A DNA stretch of 64,000 nt from Psychromonas sp. CD1 (GCF_002239585.1 NZ_NDFH01000003.1:1116001-1180000), one strand, 5' to 3'. Shown: positions 41,140 to 51,292, counted from the stretch's first letter. Numbers and translations are program-made. The notes: a model not told the origin generated them from the sequence alone.

Positions 41140-42438
41140 ATGCAAAACATTCAACTACATTTTAAATTGTGCATGCAAAACATCCGCAAAGCATTAGAAA
41201 ACATTGCAATGACGAGAGGAAACATCCCGACAGAAAATATATCAATAGATCTTCAACCCTTACACTTGTTGACCATATTAAAAGCTCAGCATAGTATCTA
41301 CCCAGCTATTTATTGGCACGATAAAGAACAGCAACAAAGTTTCCTTTGCTTTGGTAGCATCGAGCGCCTCCAACATATTCCAAGTGCTACAGGAGACGCT
41401 TTCTATATTGGAGGGTTGGCTTTCCAAAGCGAAGCAACACAGTGGCCCAACTTCCCAAATACCCTTTTTATTCGGCCCGCATTAGTTTTTAAAAAGGAAC
41501 ATAATAAATACACATTAACTTGTCATTTTAATGGCACATTTAGTGTCCAAGAATGTTTACATTTATTAAATAAATTAAAGCAACCATGTGCACTAAAAAA
41601 AATAAATAACCACATATTAATGCGCCAAGATATACCCTCAAAAAAACAATGGGGGACACTCGTTAAACATGCAATGCTTTGCCGAGAAGAAATGCCTAAG
41701 GTTGTATTATCCAGACAAAGTACCCTACATTGTAAGAATTCAATCAATAGCACTGATTTATTACACCAATATCAACAAGCGAACCCTAATAATTTCCTTT
41801 TTAGTTTTCAATTCGCAGAGAAACAGGTGTTTATAGGCTGTTCTCCTGAGCGCCTATTTAGTAAAGAAAAACAACAATTAAAAACAGAAGCCCTCGCGGG
41901 AACAGTGCTTAGAGGTGCAACCCCAAGTGACGATTTGCAATTATTACAGCAACTATTAAATGATAAAAAAATAAAACGCGAAAATGAGCTGGTACAACAT
42001 TATATTGTCTCTGGATTACAACATCTTAATGCTCATATTAAATGTGGCTCACCTTATGTTTTACAATTACACAAAGTGCAGCATCTTTGCGTTCCTATTC
42101 AAGCAACTTTATGTAAAAAAACCAGCACAAAAACCTTATTAGAAACTTTACACCCGACCCCCGCCGTTGCAGGATTTCCCAAACAAACGGCCTTACAATT
42201 TATTAAAGAGAACGAACCTTACGTTAGAGGCTGGTATGCAGGCACGGTCGGTTATATAAACGCCCAAAAAAGTGATTTTAGTGTCGCGATTCGTAGCGCA
42301 TTAATTTCGGATAAAAGTATCCAATTATTTGCGGGTGCAGGACTTGTTAAGGGGTCTAAAGCAAGACAAGAATGGCAAGAATTAGATAATAAAATTCAGA
42401 CTGTTTTAGCCCTTTTATCACATTTAGAAGAGAATTAA
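41140..42438 (+). CDS. menF: Isochorismate synthase MenF
   Basis: Chorismate to isochorismate, the entry into menaquinone synthesis. It is 432 aa. The C-terminal chorismate-binding domain shows PKVVLSRQ with the catalytic Lys, FIGCSPERLF, TEALAGTVLRG with the general-acid Glu, the pocket HPTPAVAGFPK, and GWYAGTVGY with IQLFAGAGLVKGS. TATAAT at 41089-41094 may be the -10 box. The end overlaps menD by one base, so translation is coupled. No ubiC/entC-like neighbours occur, so the menaquinone role is favoured over siderophore synthesis. Confidence 0.95.
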   Translation: MQNIQLHFKLCMQNIRKALENIAMTRGNIPTENISIDLQPLHLLTILKAQHSIYPAIYWHDKEQQQSFLCFGSIERLQHIPSATGDAFYIGGLAFQSEATQWPNFPNTLFIRPALVFKKEHNKYTLTCHFNGTFSVQECLHLLNKLKQPCALKKINNHILMRQDIPSKKQWGTLVKHAMLCREEMPKVVLSRQSTLHCKNSINSTDLLHQYQQANPNNFLFSFQFAEKQVFIGCSPERLFSKEKQQLKTEALAGTVLRGATPSDDLQLLQQLLNDKKIKRENELVQHYIVSGLQHLNAHIKCGSPYVLQLHKVQHLCVPIQATLCKKTSTKTLLETLHPTPAVAGFPKQTALQFIKENEPYVRGWYAGTVGYINAQKSDFSVAIRSALISDKSIQLFAGAGLVKGSKARQEWQELDNKIQTVLALLSHLEEN

Positions 42439-44153
42439 TGACGCAATTTACACATAACACTTCGAATATAAATTTATTGTGGGCGAAGCTGTGCATCGAA
42501 GAGCTGGTTCGCCATGGTGTAACTGAATTTTGTATTGCGCCAGGCTCTCGCTCAACCCCTTTAACCTTAATGGCGGCGTCTCACCCAAAGATAAAAGTAC
42601 ACCTACATTTTGATGAACGTGGTTTGGGTTTTTTTGCCTTAGGCTTAAGCAATGCAAGTAAAAAAAATGTGGCGATTATTAGCACATCAGGCACTGCTGT
42701 TGCTAATTTATACCCAGCAATCATTGAAGCAAAGCAAAGCAACATTAACCTTATCGTTTTGTCTGCGGATAGACCTCCTGAATTACTTGATTGTGGTGCG
42801 AATCAAGCCATTGACCAACATCGTATATTTTCTCATTACCCGCTTTTCTTTGCTCAAATACCCACGCCGACACTGAGTATAAGTCCGCGTTTCCTATTAA
42901 CCACAATACATCAAGGCTTACAAGCTCAGCGACAACAACAAGGTCCTATTCATTTTAATTTCCCCTTTGCAGAGCCTCTTTATCCTCAAGATAATAACCT
43001 TAATTACGATGCTTATTTAGCTTCTCTACAAGATTGGCTAACACAGACTAAACCGTTAACGCAAACACTCTCGGTGCACAGTAAACTACTTGAACATGTT
43101 GAAATAACAAATAAAAAGGTTTTAATCGTTCTAGCGCGTATGCATAACCCAGAAGAAAGCATGCAAATCGCTCAGTTTGCATCCAACATGAACTATCCTT
43201 TACTTGCTGACATACAATCATCACACGCTGGAAATATAGAGAATTTACATGCTTATGACCTATTATTAGCCCATAAAAAATGGTCGTTACTTTTAAATGA
43301 AGCAGATATAATCATTCAATTTGGAGGACAATTACTCAGTAAAAGTTTGAATGATTTTATTGCATCTTTTCATGGTAAATATTGGCTTGTTTCTTCCGCA
43401 ATGGGCCGTATTGATGCAATGCATCGAGTAGATCTTCGTTTTCACTGTGATACTATGCAATGGTTAAAAAAGTATATACCTGCAACGAAACAACTTAACC
43501 AACATTGGTTAATCAACATAAAGCATAAACATAAACAACTTAATAAACATATTTTACAACCTTTTTTAAAGGATCTGCCCTTTAGTGAAATAAGTATCGT
43601 CGCACACTTAGATAAATTGTTAATTAAAAATTCACTCTTATTTATCGGCAATAGTATGTCGATTCGACTTGCAGATATGTTTATGAATCAGCAAAATTGC
43701 CAAATTTATAGCAACCGTGGCGCCAGTGGTATTGATGGGCTGATAGCGAGCGCCATCGGTGTTGCTAAACAAAAAAACAAAAGTACGACCTTATTACTCG
43801 GAGATACTTCTTTTTTGTACGATTTAAATTCTTTAGCGTTATTAAAAAAACTTGAGCAACCTTTTATCATTATTGTACTCAATAATGATGGTGGTGCTAT
43901 CTTTAACCTTTTACCAGTACCCAAAGCGCAAAGAAAAGAGTTTTATCAGTTACCTCATGGGCTAGATTTTGCGGCGAGTTGCCAACAATTTTCGATTGAT
44001 TATTACTGCCCGGATAGTATAAATATATTTATAAAAAATTATCAACGCGCTTTAAAAGGGTCGCTATCACTTATAGAGATCCGAGTTGAAAACGAACAAT
44101 GCGCCCAACAACTTAAGCAACTTAAGGAGTTAATTTACAATGCCTCTTTTTAG
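42438..44153 (+). CDS. menD: SEPHCHC synthase MenD
   Basis: Thiamine-diphosphate enzyme adding succinic semialdehyde (from 2-oxoglutarate) to isochorismate. It is 571 aa. The N-terminal PYR domain has CIAPGSRSTPLTLMAA near 32-47 and the FDERGLGFFALG segment with the ThDP-activating Glu. The C-terminal PP domain has LLLGDTSFLYDLNSL near 450 and NNDGGAIFNLLP near 480, the Mg/ThDP motif. Inside menFDHB; it ends inside the menH start by 14 nt. Confidence 0.96.
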   Translation: MTQFTHNTSNINLLWAKLCIEELVRHGVTEFCIAPGSRSTPLTLMAASHPKIKVHLHFDERGLGFFALGLSNASKKNVAIISTSGTAVANLYPAIIEAKQSNINLIVLSADRPPELLDCGANQAIDQHRIFSHYPLFFAQIPTPTLSISPRFLLTTIHQGLQAQRQQQGPIHFNFPFAEPLYPQDNNLNYDAYLASLQDWLTQTKPLTQTLSVHSKLLEHVEITNKKVLIVLARMHNPEESMQIAQFASNMNYPLLADIQSSHAGNIENLHAYDLLLAHKKWSLLLNEADIIIQFGGQLLSKSLNDFIASFHGKYWLVSSAMGRIDAMHRVDLRFHCDTMQWLKKYIPATKQLNQHWLINIKHKHKQLNKHILQPFLKDLPFSEISIVAHLDKLLIKNSLLFIGNSMSIRLADMFMNQQNCQIYSNRGASGIDGLIASAIGVAKQKNKSTTLLLGDTSFLYDLNSLALLKKLEQPFIIIVLNNDGGAIFNLLPVPKAQRKEFYQLPHGLDFAASCQQFSIDYYCPDSINIFIKNYQRALKGSLSLIEIRVENEQCAQQLKQLKELIYNASF

Positions 44154-44928
44154 CCAACAATACGGTGACAGTAAAGCACCGACCCTGATTTTTTTACATG
44201 GTTTTCTTGGCAATAGCCACGACTGGGAGCCCATTATTGCGCACCTTAAACATCATTTTCATTGTGTTTGCATTGATCTTCCTGGACATGGAAAATCCAT
44301 CGTACAAGAAAGTGCAGACGGTAATGGTTTTACGCATTCACATCGATTAATTAACGATGTTATAAGCCAACTAAAAATACAAAATTATAGTTTCATTGGT
44401 TATTCTATGGGGGGACGTATAGCCCTCGATTATGCCCGAACACAAAAGGATAAACGCCTAAAAAGGCTATTCTTGGAATCAACCCACAACGGGCTAAGCT
44501 CTAGTAGTGACAAAGAACAACGTTTCATTCATGATGTTCAATGGGCTAAGCGTTTTGCAACTGACCCACTTAGTCGCACTATAAATAGTTGGTATGAACA
44601 AGATATATTTAAAGATCTTAGTCATCAAGAAAAAAAAGTAATGGTACAAAAGCGTATCAATAATTATGGCGTTCCGCTCGCAGCAATGTTATTAGCCACC
44701 AGTTTAGGTAAGCAGCAAGATACCTTCGATTTTTTACAAAAAACGCATCTTCCTATTTATTATTTATTTGGTGAAAAAGATACGAAATTCAAAGAAATAA
44801 GTTTAAATTTTGCATCGACAAAATATATTAAACGCAAAGAATTTATTGGATCAGGACACAATATTCATTTATATAATCCTCTACAATATGCGAATTTCAT
44901 CATTCAATGTTTTAACAAAAATAATTAA
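44140..44928 (+). CDS. menH: SHCHC synthase MenH (alpha/beta hydrolase)
   Basis: Eliminates pyruvate from SEPHCHC to give SHCHC. It is 262 aa (252 in E. coli). Alpha/beta-hydrolase motifs: FLHGFLGNSHDWEPI near 18-32 (oxyanion region), the nucleophile elbow GYSMGGRIALDYA with the catalytic Ser near 88, Asp in FGEKDTKF near 208 and His in GSGHNIHL near 240. It overlaps menD by 14 nt, indicating translational coupling. Confidence 0.94.
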   Translation: MPLFSQQYGDSKAPTLIFLHGFLGNSHDWEPIIAHLKHHFHCVCIDLPGHGKSIVQESADGNGFTHSHRLINDVISQLKIQNYSFIGYSMGGRIALDYARTQKDKRLKRLFLESTHNGLSSSSDKEQRFIHDVQWAKRFATDPLSRTINSWYEQDIFKDLSHQEKKVMVQKRINNYGVPLAAMLLATSLGKQQDTFDFLQKTHLPIYYLFGEKDTKFKEISLNFASTKYIKRKEFIGSGHNIHLYNPLQYANFIIQCFNKNN

Positions 44929-45015
44929 GCATGGTTTTATAACAGCAAAACGACATACACTTTACGAGTGAACAAATATATACAACTTAAATTAAGACAA
45001 CAAAGCAGAGACCTC

Positions 45016-45861
45016 ATGACAGATTTAGATTTTTATGCGCCAATTAGTTGGCAAAAAAGTGAATTAAATTTTAGCGATATTCTTTATCATAAAGCCGATG
45101 GAATTGCTAAAATAACCATCAATCGCCCACAAGTACGTAATGCTTTTCGCCCTCATACGGTGAATGAAATGATGCAAGCATTACAAGATGCTCGTTACGA
45201 TGCTTCCATTGGCGTCGTCATTTTAACAGGCCAAGGTCCTCTCGCGTTTTGCTCCGGTGGAGATCAAAGTATTCGAGGCGACAGTGGCTATAAAGATGAA
45301 CTTGGTGGAGGAATGCACCTTAATGTTTTAGACTTACAACGTCAGATTCGAACTTGTCCTAAACCCATTATTGCGATGGTAGCTGGTTACGCGGTAGGAG
45401 GGGGCCATGTTTTACATATGATGTGCGATCTTACTCTCGCTGCAGATAATGCACAATTTGGTCAAACAGGCCCTAAAGTCGGCTCTTTTGATGGTGGATG
45501 GGGCGCAAGTTATATGGCACGTATCGTAGGTCAGAAAAAAGCCCGTGAAATTTGGTTCTTATGTCGCATGTACAATGCCCAAGAGGCATTAGACATGGGT
45601 TTAGTAAATACTGTCGTACCTTTAGCTGATTTAGAAAAAGAAACTGTAAAATGGTGTCGAGAAATACTACAAAATAGCCCAATGGCACTACGCTGTTTAA
45701 AAGCTGCTCTCAATGCAGATTGTGATGGGCAAGCCGGTTTACAAGAATTAGCAGGTAATGCCACGATGCTCTTTTATATGACAGAAGAAGGCCAAGAAGG
45801 GCGTAACGCTTTTAATGAAAAACGTAAACCTGATTTTAGCCCTTTTGCTAGAAATCCATAG
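45016..45861 (+). CDS. menB: 1,4-dihydroxy-2-naphthoyl-CoA synthase MenB
   Basis: Crotonase-fold enzyme closing the naphthoquinone ring. It is 281 aa from ATG 45016 ([12 protein letters not shown]); a GTG start at 44968 adds 16 residues with no E. coli counterpart. Key segments: [70 protein letters not shown], and the C-terminus [14 protein letters not shown]. menC and menE, which usually follow, are not here; the next gene encodes a peroxiredoxin. Confidence 0.97.
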   Translation: MTDLDFYAPISWQKSELNFSDILYHKADGIAKITINRPQVRNAFRPHTVNEMMQALQDARYDASIGVVILTGQGPLAFCSGGDQSIRGDSGYKDELGGGMHLNVLDLQRQIRTCPKPIIAMVAGYAVGGGHVLHMMCDLTLAADNAQFGQTGPKVGSFDGGWGASYMARIVGQKKAREIWFLCRMYNAQEALDMGLVNTVVPLADLEKETVKWCREILQNSPMALRCLKAALNADCDGQAGLQELAGNATMLFYMTEEGQEGRNAFNEKRKPDFSPFARNP

Positions 45862-45998
45862 GAAGTAATTAATTAAAAATCTATTAATAGATAAAAACTA
45901 TCAAATTAATTGGTTTAAACAATTCGATTCTGCCTATATTTTCCTGCATCATCTTTGTATCAAAATGATGCAACCCTTTTACTAAATAGGAAATTCAC

Positions 45999-46601
45999 AT
46001 GGTATTAGTAACAAAACAAGCTCCCGACTTCACAGCTGCAGCTGTACTTGGTAATGGCGATATCGTAGATGATTTTAATTTTGCAAAATTTACAAAAGGT
46101 AAAGAGGCCGTTATTTTCTTTTACCCTCTCGATTTTACTTTTGTATGTCCTTCTGAATTAATCGCTTTTGACAAACGTTTTGGTGAATTCCAAGCTCGAG
46201 GTGTTGAAGTTATTGGTATTTCCATTGATTCTCAATTTACACATAATGCATGGCGCAATACAGCTATCAATGATGGTGGTATTGGTGCGGTTCAGTATCC
46301 TCTTATCGCAGATGTAAAACATGAGATTTGTCAAGCATACGGTGTTGAGTTTTCTGATGCTGGTGTTGCATTACGCGGATCGTTCTTAATTGATAAAAAG
46401 GGTGTTGTTCGCCATCAAGTTGTTAACGATCTTCCTCTTGGACGTAATATTGATGAAATGTTACGTATGGTTGACGCTCTACAATTCCATGAAGAGCACG
46501 GTGAAGTTTGCCCTGCACAATGGACTAAAGATAAAGCAGGTATGGACGCAACCCCACAAGGTGTAGCTAAATATCTAAGTGAAAATGCTGACGCACTATA
46601 A
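45999..46601 (+). CDS. Typical 2-Cys peroxiredoxin (AhpC/Prx1 type)
   Basis: Thiol peroxidase that removes H2O2 and organic peroxides. It is 200 aa. The peroxidatic Cys is in PLDFTFVCPSELIAF near residue 52 and the resolving Cys in HGEVCPAQW near 170. It resembles the Prx1/TSA branch rather than E. coli AhpC, so I assign no symbol, and no ahpF reductase is adjacent. SD AGGAAA precedes the ATG; a terminator follows at once. Possible reductants are thioredoxin or, given gorA nearby, a glutaredoxin system; this is not shown. Confidence 0.93.
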   Translation: MVLVTKQAPDFTAAAVLGNGDIVDDFNFAKFTKGKEAVIFFYPLDFTFVCPSELIAFDKRFGEFQARGVEVIGISIDSQFTHNAWRNTAINDGGIGAVQYPLIADVKHEICQAYGVEFSDAGVALRGSFLIDKKGVVRHQVVNDLPLGRNIDEMLRMVDALQFHEEHGEVCPAQWTKDKAGMDATPQGVAKYLSENADAL

Positions 46602-46623
46602 TTAATTTCTAATTAATCATAGA

Positions 46624-46660
46624 AACTAAAAATAGCCTAACTAAGGTTATTTTTAGTTTA
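46624..46660 (+). terminator. Rho-independent terminator of the peroxiredoxin gene
   Basis: AACTAAAAATAGCC (46624-46637) / GGTTATTTTTAGTT (46645-46658), a 13-14 bp stem with a 7-nt loop and internal T run, 23 nt after the stop codon. Confidence 0.8.
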
Positions 46661-46797
46661 CATATATCTATAATTATCCTGTTTTTCTCTCATATCTTTT
46701 CTATCAAAAAAAATCATATTGTAACTTACCTTTTCTCAAATTTCTTTATATACTGCTTTAGCAATAGAGTACTTTATATGTAAGGAAATAACGCTTT

Positions 46798-47019
46798 ATG
46801 CAGATAAATTACCATGATCTACAAACAGAAACACTCCACAATCTAATTGAACACTTTATTCTTCGAGAAGGAACTGATTATGGTGAACAAGAGATAAGCT
46901 TAGACAAAAAAAAGCAACAAATTTTACATCTACTAGAAAAAGGAGATATTGTTATTCTCTATTCAGAATTACATGAAAGTATTACTCTAATCACGAAAGA
47001 TGAGCTTAATAAAAAATAA
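46798..47019 (+). CDS. yheU: UPF0270 protein YheU
   Basis: Small acidic protein of 73 aa, function unknown. It matches E. coli YheU ([26 protein letters not shown] versus [26 protein letters not shown], read from memory). The final segment [16 protein letters not shown] is also conserved. In E. coli it lies with yheT-yheS near crp, and here crp is the next gene. An SD (AAGGAAATAACG) precedes the ATG. Confidence 0.93.
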   Translation: [73 protein letters not shown]

Positions 47020-47193
47020 CATTACAAAAAAACAGCCTTACTATTTAAATATACAAGGCACCAAAACTTAAAGTAATGTGTACTTTTTATTAAACGATGC
47101 AATTAATTCTTACTTTTTTTGTGGTTTTTGACAAAGCTCTAATTTATGCAATAAGAACAAACTATAAATGTTATTTGTAGGGGTGAAAAGAGA

Positions 47194-47199
47194 TATAAT
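47194..47199 (+). promoter_or_regulatory. Probable -10 element for crp
   Basis: Perfect TATAAT, 85 nt before the crp ATG; no good -35 box at 17 nt (TTATTT). The leader contains a small hairpin AATAGC / GCTATT just before the ribosome site. Confidence 0.4.
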
Positions 47200-47283
47200 C
47201 AAGCTTCAGTTAAAATCGCGTTAATCTCTTTCCATAATAATGAGAAATAGCCGTTTAGCTATTCATACCACTAAGGGAATTTT

Positions 47284-47922
47284 ATGATAATTACAAAACC
47301 TCAAACCGATCCAACGTTAGAATGGTTTTTATCACACTGTCACACCCATAAATACCCAGCCAAAAGTATGCTTATCCATGCTGGTGAAAAAGCAGATACA
47401 CTTTACTTTATCGTTAAAGGCTCAGTTGCCGTTGTCATTAAAGATGAAGATGGCAAAGAAATGATTTTATCTTACCTTAATCAAGGTGATTTTTTAGGTG
47501 AATTGGGCCTCTTTGATAAAAATCAAGAACCCACCCGTAGTGCATCGGTGAAAGCCAAATCTGCATGTGAAGTCGCCGAGATTTCCTATAAAAAATTCAA
47601 TCAATTAATAACGGTTAATCCTGAAATCTTAATGCGTCTATCGCAACAAATGGCAAACCGGTTACAAATTACTAGCCAAAAAGTAGGTAATCTTGCTTTC
47701 TTAGACGTAACTGGGCGTATTGCCAATACACTTCTTGATCTTGCAAAACAACCTGACGCAATGACTCACCCTGATGGTATGCAAATCAAAATTACACGCC
47801 AAGAGATTGGCCAAATTGTGGGCTGTTCACGCGAAACAGTTGGCCGAATATTGAAAATGCTAGAAGAACAAGGGCTTATCTCTGCTCATGGTAAAACTAT
47901 AGTGGTTTTTGGTACACGCTAG
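47284..47922 (+). CDS. crp: cAMP receptor protein CRP
   Basis: Global cAMP-dependent activator. It is 212 aa, two longer than in E. coli. The cAMP pocket is [10 protein letters not shown] with Glu72, then Arg-Ser in [10 protein letters not shown]. Two extra residues (PT region) lie just before the cAMP-phosphate-binding Arg82-Ser83. The C-helix has [15 protein letters not shown], and the recognition helix [11 protein letters not shown] in [12 protein letters not shown] is unchanged from E. coli, so the DNA target should also be TGTGA-N6-TCACA, as found at nagB. Confidence 0.97.
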   Translation: MIITKPQTDPTLEWFLSHCHTHKYPAKSMLIHAGEKADTLYFIVKGSVAVVIKDEDGKEMILSYLNQGDFLGELGLFDKNQEPTRSASVKAKSACEVAEISYKKFNQLITVNPEILMRLSQQMANRLQITSQKVGNLAFLDVTGRIANTLLDLAKQPDAMTHPDGMQIKITRQEIGQIVGCSRETVGRILKMLEEQGLISAHGKTIVVFGTR

Positions 47923-47928
47923 AAATAA

Positions 47929-47970
47929 AAAGCAGTTATGAGCGATATTTTTCAAACTTTTAACTGCTTT
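47929..47970 (+). terminator. Hairpin downstream of crp
   Basis: AAAGCAGTTA (47929-47938) / TAACTGCTTT (47961-47970), a perfect 10-bp stem with a long 22-nt loop, seven nt after the stop codon. Probably the crp terminator. Confidence 0.6.
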
Positions 47971-48055
47971 AAACCCTCTCTTGAGATTTTATCTATTCCT
48001 ACCTAAAGAAAATGACTATCAAATTGGTCAGTGATGAGGATGTAAGGGTGAATTT

Positions 48056-48175
48056 AATACAGCTAAATAATAGACCGAGAAAGAAACTTTTTTTTAAAAC
48101 GCCACTTCAAATTATGGCAGAACACATAACCGCACTTGCGGCTTAGCGGTTATGCACTTCAAGGTTGAATCTGCC
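48056..48175 (+). mobile_element. IS30-family 3' end remnant, copy 1
   Basis: 120 bp that differ at a single base from 58333-58452. It encodes the C-terminus of an IS30-type transposase ([20 protein letters not shown], then HITALAA and stop), followed by what should be the terminal inverted repeat ending TTGAATCTGCC at 48175. Its outer edge directly joins the broken haemolysin gene. The rest of the element is missing. Between crp's hairpin and this remnant (47971-48055) I see nothing. Confidence 0.8.
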
Positions 48176-49115
48176 GCATTAAAGTCTTTAATTTGATTGT
48201 GTAATCTTGTTCGCTCCAATTGAGTTGAATACTTAAATTGAGGTGCCTGGCTGGCATCTGGTAAGGTAATTAATAATATATTTTTCGCTCCGGCACCCAT
48301 TAAACGAATAAGTGCACTACTAAAATCTGCCTGAACATCTTATGGGTTTCGATGATAATTCATAAAATCATTTAAACCAAATTCCAAGGTAAATAATGTG
48401 TTTTCTGGATGATAGTTTTTAGCCATTTTCATATAGGTTAAGTAGGATGTTACTGTCCATAGACTCCAGTGAGAGCGATGTATTCATTTTGTCCAGCCGC
48501 GCCACCTACAGCCCAATTATATAATGGGATGTTTTTTGCTTTTGCTAAATATTCAGTCCACACAAAACCATTCGTAAAATGTCCCAAAAACCATGCATTA
48601 CGGTTAGGAAATGTCCATTGAGAGCCATTATAAACGTTTCCCGTATCCGATAAACTATCACCGAATGCAACTATTCTATTTATTTTACGTACATTAGCGA
48701 CTTCATCATTAGTCCAAATAGAATCATTATATGACACACCATGATCAGCAGCAAAATAAGTGATATCCGCCGCATCATAATCAACATTTAGTGTTTCTTC
48801 ACAACGTTTTTTAATTTTTTGTTGCGCTTCATTGCTATAGAACATATTTTTTAATGAAAGAGAAGACCACCAATAACCAGAAATCGTATAATAACTACCA
48901 TCCTTATTAAGCGCCCACTCCCAATCAGTAGCAGGATCATCGTGATCAGTATATGGACGATACCAACAACGAATATATGTATACGTTTCAGAATGCTGAA
49001 TCTTATACACTTGTGCGTCTGTAATATTTTTAGGTGTTATAACGACTTCCGTTGCAAAAGCACTTGCTGAAAAAATAAATAGCAAGGTAAGTAATATTGT
49101 TATCTCTACAAACAC
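48176..49115 (-). pseudogene. Thermolabile haemolysin / GDSL phospholipase relic
   Basis: Homologue of the Vibrio lecithin-dependent thermolabile haemolysin (TLH), a secreted SGNH lipase. The start is intact: signal peptide MFVEITILLTLLFIFSASAFA, N-terminal domain, block I FGDSLSDTGNVYNG near residue 150. Three lesions follow. (1) After ALTGVYGQ a one-base frameshift gives a stop at 48450, the homology (VTSYLTYMKMAKNYHPEN, LFTLEFGLNDFMNY with block III) continuing in another frame. (2) An in-frame TAA follows NYHRNP. (3) The gene ends at 48175 at the edge of an IS30-type fragment, losing the C-terminus with the catalytic DxxH. It cannot make an active enzyme. Confidence 0.9.
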
Positions 49116-49366
49116 CGCGGTAACTCGCGTTACATCCTGTGTCTGTGGGGTCGCATTATAGGGATCTAAATCACATTGGCAAGTGTTTATTTTGGTTACC
49201 TATAAATAAAACACTGCTTGATTACTTATCGTACAGAACCATCAAAATATAGTACGTTTTCTATACATTCACCCTAATTAATGCAAGAAAAATTTAATTT
49301 GAATCACTTTCTCTTACCTATTAGTGATTTAAATTAAAAATAATACGATAACCAAAGACAAATGGC

Positions 49367-51292
49367 TCAATTCATATCTTTATTTGCACTAAATTCTGCT
49401 TGCATTCTCTCTATTTTTTCTTGAACGTCCATCCACAAAATTTCAACACATTCAAGTTTGTCTTTTATCTCACCCTGCTCTTTTAAAAGAGCCGTTAATT
49501 CATTTTTTTTCTGCATTTCATAAAGTGAGCTTTCTACCAACGCATTTTCTATTTCAGTTAAACGTTGCGTATATCTCTCCATATCTTTTTCCGCTACGTT
49601 CAATTGTTTCTTACACGGAGTCAATTTTTGACGAAAAGCGGCGTCTAAACGTTTTTGATCTTTTCTACTTATATTATCCACAAGCACTTTCTTGTTATTA
49701 TTTTCTGCTTGTTTTTGTATGCGTTGCTGATCTGACAACCACTTATGATAATCATCTAAATCGCCCAAAAAAGGCTCTACTTTTTTATTATCAACTAAAT
49801 AAAGCTCATCAGTTGTGGTGCGTAATAAATGTCTATCATGGGACACAACAACCATGGCTCCCGAAAACTCTTGTAATGCGAGCGTTAAAGCATGGCGCAT
49901 ATCTAAGTCCAAATGGTTAGTTGGCTCATCAAGCAAAAGTAGATTAGGTTTTTGCCACACTAATAAGGCCAAAACTAAGCGCGCTTTTTCACCACCAGAG
50001 AAGGGGGCGACTTTATCCAATGCTTTATCACCTTGAAATCCAAAACTACCCAAAAAATTACGTAACGTCAGCTCTTTCTCCCCAGGAGCTAGACGCGCTA
50101 TATGTTGCAACGGTGTTTCATCTAAGCGTAAGAACTCTAATTGATGTTGTGCGAAATAACCTATTTTAGCGTTAGGATTAATTTCTAACTTTCCTGATAC
50201 GGGTTGTAATTCATTGGCAAGAAGTTTGATTAAAGTCGATTTTCCCGCACCGTTACGCCCAAGCAAACCTATTCGACTACCCGGTACCAAATTTAATTTA
50301 ATTTGATCTAAAATTAAAAGATCATCATAGCCAGCACTGACCTTTTCCAAAGTAAGCAGTGGCATAGGTAATGAGTCTGGCTCTCTAAAGGAAAAACTAA
50401 ATTGATTATCAACATGAGCAGGCAGTAATTGCTCCATCTTTTCTAATGCTTTAATTCGACTTTGTGCTTGTTTTGCCTTGCTTGCTTTATATCTAAAACG
50501 GTCAATATAACTCTGCATATGTTGCTTTTGTAGAGCTTGCTTTTCATATGAGGCCTGTTGTTGCGCTAATTTCTCAGCGCGTTGCCGTTCAAAACTTGTA
50601 TAGTTACCAGTATATTCATGAAATTTATTTTGCTCAATATGAATGATTTTATCTACGATGCAATCGATAAAATCGCGATCGTGAGAGATAAGAATCAGCG
50701 TTCCAGAATATTGGCGTAACCATTTTTCCAGCCAAATAACGGCGTCTAAATCCAAATGGTTGGTTGGCTCATCCAATAATAATAAATCAGAAGGGCACAG
50801 CAAAGCCTGCGCCAAATTTAAACGCATGCGCCAACCACCTGAAAAGTCGCTCACATTACGTTGTTGGGCCTGCTCTAAAAAACCTAATCCAGCCAGCAAC
50901 TCGGCTGCGCGTGACTCAATCGTATAACCACCCGCGTTATCGAGCAAACCATGTAATTCTGCGATCTTAGTGCCTGCATTTTCGGCTTCTGCTTTACTTA
51001 GCTCTTCTTGTAAACGCCGGAACTCATGATCACCATCAATAACATACTGCAATGCATTTTTATCTAACGCCGGTGTTTCCTGTGCAACACTCGCTAAACG
51101 CCATTGTGCTGGAATAGTTAAATCACCACCATCAACTTGTGTTTCTTGTTTTAATAAAGAGAAAAAACTCGATTTTCCACAACCATTAGCGCCCACAAGG
51201 CCAACTTTCTGCCGTGGATTAATTGTTGCACTCGCACCTGTAAGTAAAGGTTTACCACCACGCATAAATTCAATGTTATTTGCAACAATCAT
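49367..51292 (-). CDS. yheS: ABC-F family ATPase YheS
   Basis: Ribosome-associated ABC-F protein of 641 aa (637 in E. coli). Tandem ATPase domains: Walker [11 protein letters not shown] near 35 and GRNGAGKSTL near 350; signatures FSGGWRMRLNLAQ and FSGGEKARLVLAL; Walker [15 protein letters not shown] in both. A long charged coiled-coil C-terminal extension covers about 540-640 (RQKLTPCKKQLNVAEKDMER). It is divergent from yheV-slyD, as around E. coli yheS-yheV-slyD, but kefG and kefB are absent between them. Confidence 0.95.
   Translation of the reverse strand: MIVANNIEFMRGGKPLLTGASATINPRQKVGLVGANGCGKSSFFSLLKQETQVDGGDLTIPAQWRLASVAQETPALDKNALQYVIDGDHEFRRLQEELSKAEAENAGTKIAELHGLLDNAGGYTIESRAAELLAGLGFLEQAQQRNVSDFSGGWRMRLNLAQALLCPSDLLLLDEPTNHLDLDAVIWLEKWLRQYSGTLILISHDRDFIDCIVDKIIHIEQNKFHEYTGNYTSFERQRAEKLAQQQASYEKQALQKQHMQSYIDRFRYKASKAKQAQSRIKALEKMEQLLPAHVDNQFSFSFREPDSLPMPLLTLEKVSAGYDDLLILDQIKLNLVPGSRIGLLGRNGAGKSTLIKLLANELQPVSGKLEINPNAKIGYFAQHQLEFLRLDETPLQHIARLAPGEKELTLRNFLGSFGFQGDKALDKVAPFSGGEKARLVLALLVWQKPNLLLLDEPTNHLDLDMRHALTLALQEFSGAMVVVSHDRHLLRTTTDELYLVDNKKVEPFLGDLDDYHKWLSDQQRIQKQAENNNKKVLVDNISRKDQKRLDAAFRQKLTPCKKQLNVAEKDMERYTQRLTEIENALVESSLYEMQKKNELTALLKEQGEIKDKLECVEILWMDVQEKIERMQAEFSANKDMN

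Noticed and set aside
48112-48300. 62-codon ORF in the haemolysin/IS junction
   Set aside because: It is the last in-frame piece of the broken TLH gene continued into the antisense of the IS30 fragment, not a gene of its own.
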